Origin: Arthrobacter sp.
GTDB lineage: Bacteria; Actinomycetota; Actinomycetes; Actinomycetales; Micrococcaceae
NCBI RefSeq assembly: GCF_030540645.1
Contig: NZ_JAUNVV010000001.1
Coordinates: forward strand, 89,558-153,557
DNA: 64,000 nucleotides
Reading direction: 5' to 3'
Shown: one piece after another, positions 25,760-35,665 of the stretch
Layout: each line of letters begins with the position of its first letter
Numbering within the stretch: position 1 is the stretch's first letter
Position numbers and translations under genes: made by a program
The notes under the pieces: generated by a model
The model's input: the letters and a program-made list of their open reading frames with translations, nothing else
Database searches by the model: none
What the model was told of the DNA's origin: nothing

Positions 25760-26359
25760 TCAGGCGGCCTCGGGCAGGTCCAGCCACTGGTACCAGCCCC
25801 GGTGCAGCACCAGCCACGCCATCAGGCCGTAGCCGGCCTGTCCCGGGGATCCTGCGTTTGCGGCAACGTCGTTGCGCCATTGCTCATGGTTTTGCAGGGG
25901 TGTAAATGTGTCAACGTAGTGGTGCTTGCGGCGCGTTGTGACGTCGGCGAAAGCGGTGTTGAGTTCTGCCAGTTTGCGGTTTAGCGCCGGATCCAGTGAT
26001 GGAGGTGGGCCCACGACGAACACCGGGATGTTCAGCTGAGTTGCGCCGTCCAGGATGTTGGCCAGGTTGAGCCGGCTCCTGGCCGTGGAAAGCCCATATT
26101 CAATGTCTCGACCTGAAAGGCCAATGACGAGGCGGTTCTCATGGAAGTCGTCAAAACGGCGGCTGGCTTCGATCAGCCACCTGCTGGCCAGGGCCTCGGT
26201 GCCTTCACGCGGGCAGGCAAGCACAAACGATTCCACCGAAACTGCCTCTGCGGGCGTCCTGGCCAGGACGCGGCCAAGCCAGCCCAGCGCGCGGGGATCA
26301 CCCACACCGGCGATCAATTCCTCGCCCACAGATATTATTCGCAGTTCCCGTTTTTCCAC
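25760..26359 (-). CDS. SGNH/GDSL-hydrolase-like protein with degraded active site
   Basis: A 199-residue protein that keeps the SGNH fold pattern but not its catalytic residues. Block I reads SVGEELIAGVGD where GDSL should be, so the nucleophilic serine is replaced by glutamate. Block III reads GLSGRDIE in place of GxND, and block V reads NAGSPGQAGYGL in place of the usual DxxHP, removing the Asp-His pair. It is therefore probably not an esterase. GTG 26359 is chosen because GGAAGAGG lies upstream; ATG 26404 falls inside the kgd hairpin. It is monocistronic on the minus strand between kgd and bL37. Confidence 0.65.
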   Translation of the reverse strand: MEKRELRIISVGEELIAGVGDPRALGWLGRVLARTPAEAVSVESFVLACPREGTEALASRWLIEASRRFDDFHENRLVIGLSGRDIEYGLSTARSRLNLANILDGATQLNIPVFVVGPPPSLDPALNRKLAELNTAFADVTTRRKHHYVDTFTPLQNHEQWRNDVAANAGSPGQAGYGLMAWLVLHRGWYQWLDLPEAA

Positions 26360-26396
26360 AGCGCCCTCTTCCTTGTCTACGAATATTGAATCTACA

Positions 26397-26438
26397 TGAA
26401 ACATGCCCGGCCTGTTGGTGCAGGCCGGGCATGTTTCA
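26397..26438 (-). terminator. Perfect 18-bp hairpin behind kgd
   Basis: Arms 26397-26414 and 26421-26438 are perfectly complementary around a 6-base loop. It lies five bases past the kgd stop. There is no long T run on either strand, but stability alone makes a terminator or mRNA-stabilising role likely. Confidence 0.7.
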
Positions 26439-26442
26439 CGTG

Positions 26443-29400
26443 CTAGTTGCGTTCAAACGCCTGCATGACCAGCAGAGTCTGTTCAACGGCATGGTTCTTG
26501 GCCGAGCCCGTTGCTGTGGCGGCGGAGGCCGGACGTGAAACACGGCTTAGCTTCCTGTCCAGTTCCGGTGCCAGGTTCAAGCCCATGAACGGCCACGGTC
26601 CCTGGTTTGCCGGTTCGTCCTGAGCCCACACGACTTCAGCGTTCGGGTACTTGGCCAGTTCAGCCTTGATCTCAGCCAACGGCAGCGGGTACAGCTGCTC
26701 GACGCGGACAATGGCAACCTTGTTGTCCGCGTGCTTGTCCCGCGCTGCGAGCAAGTCGTAGTACAGCCGGCCAGAGACCAGCAATACGCGGTCGACGGCG
26801 TTGTTGTCCACCGCTGCATGCTCACCGATGACGGTACGGAAGCCGCCCTGGGTGAAGTCCTCCACCGAGGAGGCGGCGGCTTTCAAGCGCAGCAGCTGCT
26901 TGGGCGTGAAGATGATCAACGGCTTGCGCGGACGGCGGTAGGCCTGGCGGCGCAACAGGTGGAAGTGCGAGGCCGGAGTGGTCGGGTTGGCCACGATCAT
27001 GTTGTCTTCGGCGCACATTTGCATAAAGCGTTCAATGCGCGCAGAGGAGTGGTCCGGGCCCTGTCCTTCGTAGCCGTGCGGCAGCATGAGCACCAGCGAG
27101 GAGCGCTGGCCCCACTTCTGCTCGGCTGAGGAGACAAACTCGTCGATGACGGTCTGGGCGCCGTTGACGAAGTCACCGAATTGGGCTTCCCAGACGACCA
27201 GTGCGTCCGGGCGTTCCACGGAGTAGCCGTACTCGAAGGCCATGGCGGCATATTCGCTGAGCAGGGAATCATAGATCCACAGCTTCGCCTGGTCCTTGCT
27301 GAGATCGCGCAGGGGCGTCCAGACGTTGCCGTTGGCGCGGTCGTGGAACACTGCATGGCGCTGCACGAACGTGCCGCGGCGTGAGTCCTGGCCGGCCATG
27401 CGAACCGGGACACCTTCCATCAACAGGGAGCCGTAGGCGGCGAGTTCGCCAAAGCCCCAGTCGATGCCGCCTTCGCGGGACATTGCATCGCGCTTTTCCA
27501 GCAGCGGCTTGAGCTTGTGGTGTACCTCAAAGCCTTCAGGAACGGCCAGGTGTGTTGCACCTATGTGGGCCAGGGTGTCGGCGCTGATGGCAGTGACCTG
27601 GGGATCGTTCACACCACTGTCCTCCTGTTGCGCCGTGGGGCGCTCGAGGTCGGACACGGCCTGCGAATCCTTCGTGATGATCGGGATCGGGGACGTCTGT
27701 GCCGCATGTGTTTCGGCGAAGACGCGTTCCAAGCGTTCCTGGTAGTCGCGCAGCAGCTGCGTGGCTTCCTCTTCAGTGATGTCGCCGCGGCCAATCAACG
27801 CTTCCGTGTACAGGCGGCGCACTGAACGCTTGGCCTCGATGAGGTTGTACATCAGCGGCTGCGTCATCGAGGGGTCGTCGCCCTCGTTGTGGCCGCGGCG
27901 GCGGTAGCAAACCATGTCGATGACAACGTCCACGCGGAAGCGCTGCTGGAACTGGTATGCCAGCTGGGCGGTGCGGACCACTGCTTCAGGGTCGTCACCG
28001 TTGACGTGGAAGATCGGCGCCTGGATCATCTTGGCAACGTCGGTGGAGTACACCGATGAGCGGGATGAGGACGGTGCCGTGGTGAACCCGACCTGGTTGT
28101 TGACAACAACGTGGATGGTACCGCCCGTGCGGTAGCCGGGCAGCTGGGACAGGTTCAGCGTTTCCGCAACCACGCCCTGGCCGGCAAACGCGGCGTCGCC
28201 GTGCACCATGAGGGGCAATACGGGGTAGTTTTCACGCTGGTCCAGGCGGTCCTGCTTGGCTCGCACAATTCCCTCAAGGACGCCGTCCACGGCTTCCAGG
28301 TGGGAGGGGTTGGCGGCCAGGTAGACCCTGGTCTCATTGCCGGAGTCGGAGGTGAAGGTGCCTTCGGTGCCCAAGTGGTACTTCACGTCGCCAGAACCCT
28401 GGACGCTGCGTGAATCCTGGGTGCCTTCAAATTCACGGAAGACCTGAGCGTAGGTCTTGCCGGCGATGTTGGTGAGCACGTTCAGGCGCCCACGGTGGGC
28501 CATGCCGATCGCAACCTCGTCCAGGCCGTCGTCGGCGGCGTCGGAAATGATCGAGTCAAGCAGCGGAATCAAGGATTCGCCGCCCTCAAGTGAGAAGCGT
28601 TTCTGGCCCACGAACTTTGTCTGCAGGAACGTCTCAAACGCCTCTGCCGAGTTCAGCTTGGAAACAATGCGCAGCTGCTCCTCGCGGCTCGGCTTGGAGT
28701 AGGGGTGTTCCAGCTGTTCCTGGAACCATTCGCGCTGTTCCGGCTCCTGAATGTGCATGTATTCAATACCGGTGGTGCGGCAGTAGGCGTCGCGCAGAAC
28801 TCCGAGGATGTCGCGTAGCAGCAGCTTTTGCTTGCCGCCAAAGCCACCGGTGGGCCATTCGCGGTCAAGGTCCCACAGCGTCAGGCCATAGGTCAGCACA
28901 TCAAGGTCGGGGTGCTTGCGCTGGACGTATTCCAAGGGGTCGGTGTCAGCCATGAGGTGGCCGCGCACGCGGTAGGAGTGGATGAGCTGCTGGATACGGG
29001 CGACCTTGTTGATCTGGTCGGCCGGGTCCACCTGCAGGTCCACACTCCAGCGCACGGGTTCGTACGGGATGCGTAGGGATTCGAAGATCTCATCGTAGAA
29101 CTTGTCGGCGCCGAGCAGTAGCGCGTTGATCCGCTTCAGGAACTCTCCGGAACCGGCACCCTGGATGACACGGTGGTCGTAGGTGCTTGTCAGCGTCAGA
29201 ATCTTGGAGACAGCGTTGCGGGCAATGATTTTTGCGCTGGCACCCTGGAACTCGGCAGGGTAGTCAAGGGAACCGACGCCGATGATGGCGGCCTGGCCCT
29301 TGGACAGACGCGGCACCGAGTGCACTGTGCCAATGCCACCGGGGTTGGTCAGCGAAACGGTGGTGCCGGCGTGGTCGTCAGCGGTGAGCTTGCCAGCGCG

Positions 29401-30249
29401 GGCACGCTTGATCAAGTCCTCATAGGTGCGCCAGAACTCGGCGAAGTTCATCGTCTCTGCACGCTTGATGTTCGGCACGATCAGCAAGCGGGTGCCGTCG
29501 GGCTTGGGCAGGTCGATGGCGATGCCAAAGTTCACATGCGGTGGCTGGACCGAGACGGGCTTACCGTCAATTTCCTCGTAGTGCACGTTCATGGACGGGA
29601 ACTCGCCCAGTGCCTTGACGACGGCGTAGCCGATCAAGTGCGTGAAGGAAACCTTGCCGCCACGGGCACGGGCAAGGTTGGAGTTGATGACAACGCGGTT
29701 GTCGATGAGCAGCTTGGCCGGGATGGCGCGCACGCTGGTGGCGGTGGGCACCTCCAAGCTTGTGACCATGTTGGCGGCAATGGCCTTCGCCGGTCCGCGC
29801 AGGATGCTCTTGACAGCCTCGTCAGGAACGGACTTGTCCTTGGCTGTCTTGGGCAACTGGGCCGGGATGGGCACGGCGCCGGTGCGGGCTGCGTCCTTGG
29901 CGGGGGCAGGACGGCGCGGGGCGCTCGGTGCCTTGGGGGCTGCAGCGGGAGCTGCCGCAACGACGGTAGGAGCTGCCGGCGTCGTTCTCGGGGCAGCGGC
30001 GCTCGGGGTAGCGGCCGCAGGAGCTGCGGGTGCTGGAACGACGGGGATCTGTGCCGTGATCGGGGCAACGTTGGCTGCAGTGTGGCGACCATTACCGTCT
30101 GCATCATCGGCTGCGAACCCGTTGAAGAGCGGCCACCACTTCTTGTCTACGGAGTTCTTGTCGCTTTTGTAGCGCTCATACAGTTCATCGACGAGCCACT
30201 CGTTGCCGCCAAATTCTTCGGGTAGACGGTGGATGGATTGCTCTGGCAC
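26443..30249 (-). CDS. kgd: Multifunctional 2-oxoglutarate metabolism enzyme (alpha-ketoglutarate decarboxylase/dehydrogenase E1-E2)
   Basis: TCA-cycle enzyme that fuses the succinyltransferase (E2-like) and thiamine-dependent E1 parts of 2-oxoglutarate dehydrogenase, as in Mycobacterium Kgd and Corynebacterium OdhA. The 1268-residue protein starts with the GGNEWLVDELYERYK helix that docks the complex, then an Ala/Pro-rich linker (about 45-130), the E2 catalytic domain with DHRVIQG near residue 360, and the E1 domain with the thiamine pyrophosphate motif and GMAHRGRLNVL near 620. No lipoyl domain is present, as expected for the family. GTG 30249 is chosen from the N-terminal family pattern and a GAAGAGG upstream; the frame extends to 30303. 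Confidence 0.95.
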   Translation of the reverse strand: MPEQSIHRLPEEFGGNEWLVDELYERYKSDKNSVDKKWWPLFNGFAADDADGNGRHTAANVAPITAQIPVVPAPAAPAAATPSAAAPRTTPAAPTVVAAAPAAAPKAPSAPRRPAPAKDAARTGAVPIPAQLPKTAKDKSVPDEAVKSILRGPAKAIAANMVTSLEVPTATSVRAIPAKLLIDNRVVINSNLARARGGKVSFTHLIGYAVVKALGEFPSMNVHYEEIDGKPVSVQPPHVNFGIAIDLPKPDGTRLLIVPNIKRAETMNFAEFWRTYEDLIKRARAGKLTADDHAGTTVSLTNPGGIGTVHSVPRLSKGQAAIIGVGSLDYPAEFQGASAKIIARNAVSKILTLTSTYDHRVIQGAGSGEFLKRINALLLGADKFYDEIFESLRIPYEPVRWSVDLQVDPADQINKVARIQQLIHSYRVRGHLMADTDPLEYVQRKHPDLDVLTYGLTLWDLDREWPTGGFGGKQKLLLRDILGVLRDAYCRTTGIEYMHIQEPEQREWFQEQLEHPYSKPSREEQLRIVSKLNSAEAFETFLQTKFVGQKRFSLEGGESLIPLLDSIISDAADDGLDEVAIGMAHRGRLNVLTNIAGKTYAQVFREFEGTQDSRSVQGSGDVKYHLGTEGTFTSDSGNETRVYLAANPSHLEAVDGVLEGIVRAKQDRLDQRENYPVLPLMVHGDAAFAGQGVVAETLNLSQLPGYRTGGTIHVVVNNQVGFTTAPSSSRSSVYSTDVAKMIQAPIFHVNGDDPEAVVRTAQLAYQFQQRFRVDVVIDMVCYRRRGHNEGDDPSMTQPLMYNLIEAKRSVRRLYTEALIGRGDITEEEATQLLRDYQERLERVFAETHAAQTSPIPIITKDSQAVSDLERPTAQQEDSGVNDPQVTAISADTLAHIGATHLAVPEGFEVHHKLKPLLEKRDAMSREGGIDWGFGELAAYGSLLMEGVPVRMAGQDSRRGTFVQRHAVFHDRANGNVWTPLRDLSKDQAKLWIYDSLLSEYAAMAFEYGYSVERPDALVVWEAQFGDFVNGAQTVIDEFVSSAEQKWGQRSSLVLMLPHGYEGQGPDHSSARIERFMQMCAEDNMIVANPTTPASHFHLLRRQAYRRPRKPLIIFTPKQLLRLKAAASSVEDFTQGGFRTVIGEHAAVDNNAVDRVLLVSGRLYYDLLAARDKHADNKVAIVRVEQLYPLPLAEIKAELAKYPNAEVVWAQDEPANQGPWPFMGLNLAPELDRKLSRVSRPASAATATGSAKNHAVEQTLLVMQAFERN

Positions 30250-32082
<1,833 letters not shown>

Positions 32083-32095
32083 CGCGCAAGCCGTG

Positions 32096-32145
32096 TTCAA
32101 CGAGAGGGCCACGCGCATTCAACTCACTTTCAACTCTCTTTCAAC
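32096..32145 (+). promoter_or_regulatory. Helically phased TTCAAC repeats upstream of gluconokinase
   Basis: TTCAAC occurs at 32096, 32118, 32129 and 32140, spaced 22, 11 and 11 bases, that is on one face of the helix. A TATACA -10 candidate at 32184-32189 follows. This looks like a cooperative binding site for a regulator of the gene; the regulator is not identified. Confidence 0.5.
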
Positions 32146-32196
32146 GAAGGGCACCCTGTTCGGTGATGTGCGCCACCTCTTGATATACAAGAAGGT

Positions 32197-32796
32197 ATGA
32201 GTAGCCATGACTTCGTGCCCGTTCCCGACAGTGCAGTATCGGCGAATACCTCCGGGCGCGCACCAACGCCGGTTGCAGAGCCCCGGTGCGGCACTCCCCG
32301 GATCGTTGTCATGGGAGTGTCTGGGGCGGGTAAAAGCACCATTGGCGCGTTGGTGGCGGACGCCATGAATTTCCCATTTGTGGATGCTGATTCGCTGCAC
32401 CCCTTGGATAATGTTCGTAAAATGGCGGCAGGAGTGCCGTTGAACGACGCCGACCGACAGCCATGGCTTGAACTGGTGGGCCATGAGTTGGCGACCACCA
32501 GGGCGCCGGGAATCGTCGTGGCATGTTCGGCCTTGAAACGCCGCTACCGCGACATCATCCGGGAACAGGCTCCGGACACGATTTTCCTGCACCTTGAGGG
32601 GACCGCCGAGGTGCTCAGTACACGCCTTGAAGGCCGTTCTGGACACTTTATGCCCGTCTCACTGCTGACGTCGCAAATCGCGGCGCTGGAGCAGCTCACT
32701 TCTGATGAGCGGGCGGTCGTCGTTGACATCTCCGGGGGGATCGGAAAAATCGTCACCGATGCCGAAGCCGGGATCAGGCGTCTTCTTGGCTGCTGA
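32197..32796 (+). CDS. gntK: Gluconokinase
   Basis: Phosphorylates D-gluconate to 6-phosphogluconate for the pentose phosphate or Entner-Doudoroff routes. The 199-residue P-loop kinase shows MGVSGAGKSTIG near residue 39, the substrate motif DADSLHPLDNVRKMAAGVPLNDADRQPWL (in two parts, near 62-90) and CSALKRRYRD near 110, all diagnostic of GntK. The first 35 residues are a Pro/Ala-rich extension. AGAAGG lies just upstream of ATG 32197, but a TATACA box eight bases upstream would make a leaderless transcript possible. Its end overlaps the probable soxR start. Confidence 0.92.
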   Translation: MSSHDFVPVPDSAVSANTSGRAPTPVAEPRCGTPRIVVMGVSGAGKSTIGALVADAMNFPFVDADSLHPLDNVRKMAAGVPLNDADRQPWLELVGHELATTRAPGIVVACSALKRRYRDIIREQAPDTIFLHLEGTAEVLSTRLEGRSGHFMPVSLLTSQIAALEQLTSDERAVVVDISGGIGKIVTDAEAGIRRLLGC

Positions 32797-33328
32797 ACCA
32801 GCAAAACCAGCAGGGAAGCACGACTCTGCGACTGCACAGTTTGAACCGACTCGGTTAGAACCTGCAACGTCAGAGCCCGTTCACCTTGACGAAGAGTTAA
32901 GCGTGGGCCAGGTGGCGGCACGTAGCGGTGTCAACGTCTCAGCGCTGCATTTCTATGAGCGACAGGGGCTGATTTTCAGTAGCCGGACAACCGGAAACCA
33001 GCGCCGATACAATCGTTCGGTGCTCCGCAGGGTAGCCGTCATCCGGGCAGCGCAGCGAGCGGGCATACCGCTGGCCCTGACGGCAGAAGTATTTGCTGAA
33101 CTGCCACGCGAAGATGTCCCGGGGAAGGACGACTGGAGCAGGCTCTCCGAGGCTTGGCAACACGAATTGGATGCCCGCATTTCCGCTCTGGAAAAGCTGC
33201 GCGGAAGCCTCAGCGGCTGTATTGGCTGCGGTTGCCTGTCGCTGGCTGAATGCGGTTTTGTGAACCCGGACGATCAAGTTGCCGGTGCAGGGCCGGGTGC
33301 CCGAGCCTTCGATGACCCCGAAATGTGA
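32759..33328 (+). CDS. soxR: Redox-sensing MerR-family activator SoxR
   Basis: Iron-sulfur transcription factor that responds to redox-cycling compounds. The MerR helix-turn-helix is VGQVAARSGVNVSALHFYER, followed by the dimerisation helix and the [2Fe-2S] cysteine cluster CIGCGCLSLAEC near the C-terminus with the exact CxxCxCxxxxxC spacing of SoxR. The start is uncertain: ATG 32759 (used), TTG 32786 or the distant ATG 32705 all overlap gntK and none has a good ribosome site; the conserved core begins near 32900. A SoxR operator lies downstream in front of the flavin reductase gene, the likely target. Confidence 0.92.
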   Translation: MPKPGSGVFLAAEPAKPAGKHDSATAQFEPTRLEPATSEPVHLDEELSVGQVAARSGVNVSALHFYERQGLIFSSRTTGNQRRYNRSVLRRVAVIRAAQRAGIPLALTAEVFAELPREDVPGKDDWSRLSEAWQHELDARISALEKLRGSLSGCIGCGCLSLAECGFVNPDDQVAGAGPGARAFDDPEM

Positions 33329-33380
33329 CGGTGTAAGAGGCGAACATGCCCAATTGTGACCACGGTCACGGGCCTTCGGC

Positions 33381-33411
33381 TTGACCTGAACTATAGTTGA
33401 GGTTCTAGAGT
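33381..33411 (+). promoter_or_regulatory. SoxR-controlled promoter of the flavin reductase gene
   Basis: TTGACC (33381-33386) and TAGAGT (33406-33411) are separated by 19 bases, the overlong spacer used by MerR-family activators. The spacer holds CCTGAACTATAGTTGAGG (33385-33402), an 18-bp palindrome matching the SoxR operator form CCTCAAGT-TA-ACTTGAGG. Confidence 0.8.
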
Positions 33412-33457
33412 GCCTTAAGGATCTTGCCGCCCAGGCAAGTCAGGGTGAGAGGATTTT

Positions 33458-33982
33458 GTGGTCATGACCGTGCAGCTTCAGGAGACCAGACTGGCCCGAG
33501 ATTTCAAGGCGGCGTTCGGTGCCCATCCTGCTGGCGTGTCCATCATCACAGCGGATTCTCCCACCGGACCGGTGGGGATCACCGCATCTTCGGTGGCGTC
33601 CGTCTCCGTAGATCCGCCACTTCTGGCTTTTTCGCTGGCCGCTGGCAGTGGATCTGCCGCAGCCATTGCCGTTGCCGACACTGTGGTTGTCCACCTTTTG
33701 CGCGTTGGCGATCTAGAGTTGGCCAAATGCTTCGCCAGTTCGACTTCAGAACGCTTCAACGGCTCCATGGTGTGGACGCGTCTGGATACGGGAGAGCCGC
33801 TGCTGGCGCACAGCGGCCATGCGCTGCGCTGCAAAGTTCTTAGCCGTACCCCCGCTGGCGGCTCACTGCTGCTGGCCGCCGAGGTGTTGGAGATTGTGGT
33901 TGCCGAAACCACCGGTGAGGCCATGGTGTACCACAGCCGGGCATTCCACCGCCTGGGCGGGCACAGCATCCTTCCCGGCTAG
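33458..33982 (+). CDS. Flavin reductase family protein
   Basis: A 174-residue FMN-binding split-barrel protein. The motifs GVSIITADSPTGPVGITASSVASVSVDPPLLAFSL (in parts, near residues 24-58), the KCFASSTSERFNG segment and the C-terminal HxxRAFHRLGGHS are typical of flavin:NAD(P)H reductases that feed reduced FMN to monooxygenases. GTG 33458 (GAGAGGA four bases upstream) or ATG 33464 is the start. The SoxR-type promoter directly upstream makes it a probable SoxR target, as known for a flavin reductase gene in Streptomyces coelicolor. Confidence 0.87.
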   Translation: MVMTVQLQETRLARDFKAAFGAHPAGVSIITADSPTGPVGITASSVASVSVDPPLLAFSLAAGSGSAAAIAVADTVVVHLLRVGDLELAKCFASSTSERFNGSMVWTRLDTGEPLLAHSGHALRCKVLSRTPAGGSLLLAAEVLEIVVAETTGEAMVYHSRAFHRLGGHSILPG

Positions 33983-34303
33983 AGCCATACCCCCACCAGT
34001 TCGTTCCCGGCAGTTTCCCAGCTGTTGTTCATTTTCTGCACACCTGTTCCCACAAGGTCCCGCACTGTCCTGATGTACACTAAAAATCCTATGAAAAGTA
34101 AATCTAGGGGCCGGCGCACTGGCTTGCAGGGCATAAAAATGCCTACTTGCAACCCCGCTGCCCATGCCGGCAAACCCCGCACTCGTGACCACAGCTCCGC
34201 AGCCCCAGCAGTGGCCGGCCCCAGCGCCGACCACCCCCCGCCGGCGGCCAACCCCAACTTACGCGCAGTAACACAACGCGTCGTGACAGGGGGGGAACTG
34301 TAA
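33983..34303 (+). other. Long leader/intergenic region before the CNNM pair
   Basis: 321 bases without a credible gene. A structured block lies at 34107-34178 (listed separately). The frame 34025-34303 is open but has a Pro/Ala/Arg composition unlike a conserved protein. A run of seven G near 34290 serves as ribosome site for GTG 34304. Confidence 0.5.
34107..34178 (+). ncRNA. Candidate structured RNA leader
   Basis: Nested pairings by eye: GGGG (34107-34110) with CCCC (34175-34178), CCGGC (34111-34115) with GCCGG (34166-34170), TTGCA (34124-34128) with TGCAA (34148-34152) and GGCAT (34130-34134) with ATGCC (34139-34143) closing an AAAA loop. It lies in the leader of two CorC/CNNM-type transporter genes. 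It does not match the M-box pattern I know, so its identity is open. Confidence 0.4.
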
Positions 34304-35665
34304 GTGGAATGGATATTGTTGGCGGCAGGCCTGCTGCTCATCCTTGGTACAGGGTTTTTTGTTGCCGTTGAATTCTCCCTCATAGCCTTGGACCAGACGG
34401 CCGTGCAACGCGCCGTCAACGAAGGTGACAAGGCGGCGGTTCCGCTGCTGCATTGCCTCAAAAGCCTCTCCACGCAGCTATCCAGCTGCCAGTTGGGTAT
34501 TACGCTGACCACGCTCCTGACAGGTTTCTTGATGGAGCCCTCGCTTGGTGCACTGTTGGCCGGACCGTTGGGGGCGCTGGGGGTTCCCGCGCCCGCCATA
34601 GCCGGGGTTGCCCTGGCCGCCGCCATGGTTGTGGCCACGCTGCTGTCCATGTTGATTGGCGAACTGGTGCCGAAGAACATGGCCATCGCCAAGTCCTTTG
34701 AAATTGGCAAGGCAGTGGCCAAGCCGCACTTGGTGTTCACCATGATCTTCAAGCCGGCCATCGTTGTTCTCAACGGATTTTCCAACAAGGTCCTGCACCT
34801 CTTCGGCATGGAAGCCAAGGAGGAAATCTCGGGTGCGCGTTCGCCGGCGGAACTGGCTTCCCTGGTCCGCCGCTCCGCCGTCATGGGCACCCTTGATAAA
34901 ACAACGGCGACATTTGTGGCCCGCACCCTGAGCTTTTCCGAGCAGACTGCCGCAGACGTCATGACCCCGCGCATGCGGGTGGAGACGATCGAAAGCACCA
35001 AGTCCGTCACGGAGATTGTCGACGTGGCCCGGCGCACCGGCTATTCACGTTTCCCCGTCATTGGCGAATCCGCCGACCAGATCCTCGGCGTCGTCCACTT
35101 GAAGAAAGCTGTCTCCATCCCGTTCCACAAGCGCCCCGACATTGAAGTGGGCGCCATCATGACAGATGTCCTGCGTGTGCCTGAAACCCTTCACCTGGAT
35201 GCACTGATCCTTGAACTGCGTGAAGGCAACCTGCAAATGGCCGTCGTCCAGGATGAATACGGCGGCACCGCAGGGGTGACGACCCTTGAAGACCTGGTGG
35301 AGGAAATCGTGGGCGAAGTCTCCGACGAGCATGACAGGGCCAAGCCCGGCATCCTGCTCAACGCTGACGGCACCTGGTTCCTGCCTGGCCTCATGCGCCC
35401 CGACGAAGTCTCCGAACGCATCGGCCAGCTCAATGTGCCCGACGAGGCCGGCTATGAAACCGTGGGTGGCTTCATGATGGCCGAGCTGGGCCGGATCGCC
35501 GTGGTGGGCGACACTGTTGCCGTTGAAGGCGGCTTGTTGGTGGTGGACAGGGTGGAACGACGCCGGATCGACCGGATCCGCTTCATTCCGGCACCTTCCG
35601 CTGACGGCGCGCAGGAAGACGGCAGGGAAGCTGACGGCACGTCTTCGGCAGGTGGTTCGCTGTGA
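34304..35665 (+). CDS. CNNM/CorC-type hemolysin family transporter, first of pair
   Basis: A 453-residue membrane protein of the CNNM/TlyC group, linked to Mg2+ (or Co2+) efflux. The DUF21 membrane domain (about 1-190, with GTGFFVAVEFSLIALD and a QLGITLTTLLTGF helix) is followed by two CBS domains (VMTPRM near 226; MTDVLRVPETLHLDALI near 285; DEYGGTAGVTTLEDLVEEIVGE near 320) and a CorC/HlyC domain (LPGLMRPDEV, GYETVGGFMM). The tail is acidic. GTG 34304 follows a strong G-rich ribosome site. Its stop overlaps the second paralogue as GTGA, so the two are made together and may form a heteromer. Confidence 0.9.
   Translation: MEWILLAAGLLLILGTGFFVAVEFSLIALDQTAVQRAVNEGDKAAVPLLHCLKSLSTQLSSCQLGITLTTLLTGFLMEPSLGALLAGPLGALGVPAPAIAGVALAAAMVVATLLSMLIGELVPKNMAIAKSFEIGKAVAKPHLVFTMIFKPAIVVLNGFSNKVLHLFGMEAKEEISGARSPAELASLVRRSAVMGTLDKTTATFVARTLSFSEQTAADVMTPRMRVETIESTKSVTEIVDVARRTGYSRFPVIGESADQILGVVHLKKAVSIPFHKRPDIEVGAIMTDVLRVPETLHLDALILELREGNLQMAVVQDEYGGTAGVTTLEDLVEEIVGEVSDEHDRAKPGILLNADGTWFLPGLMRPDEVSERIGQLNVPDEAGYETVGGFMMAELGRIAVVGDTVAVEGGLLVVDRVERRRIDRIRFIPAPSADGAQEDGREADGTSSAGGSL

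Noticed and set aside
26360..26404. ATG 26404 as start of the SGNH-like gene
   Set aside because: It lies inside the kgd hairpin; GTG 26359 has a ribosome site and the fold begins after it.
34025..34303. 92-codon frame in the leader of the CNNM pair
   Set aside because: Pro/Ala/Arg-rich, no ribosome site, and the stretch is better explained as a structured leader.
33983..34303. M-box magnesium riboswitch
   Set aside because: The conserved M-box core sequence is not present; only nested pairing is seen.
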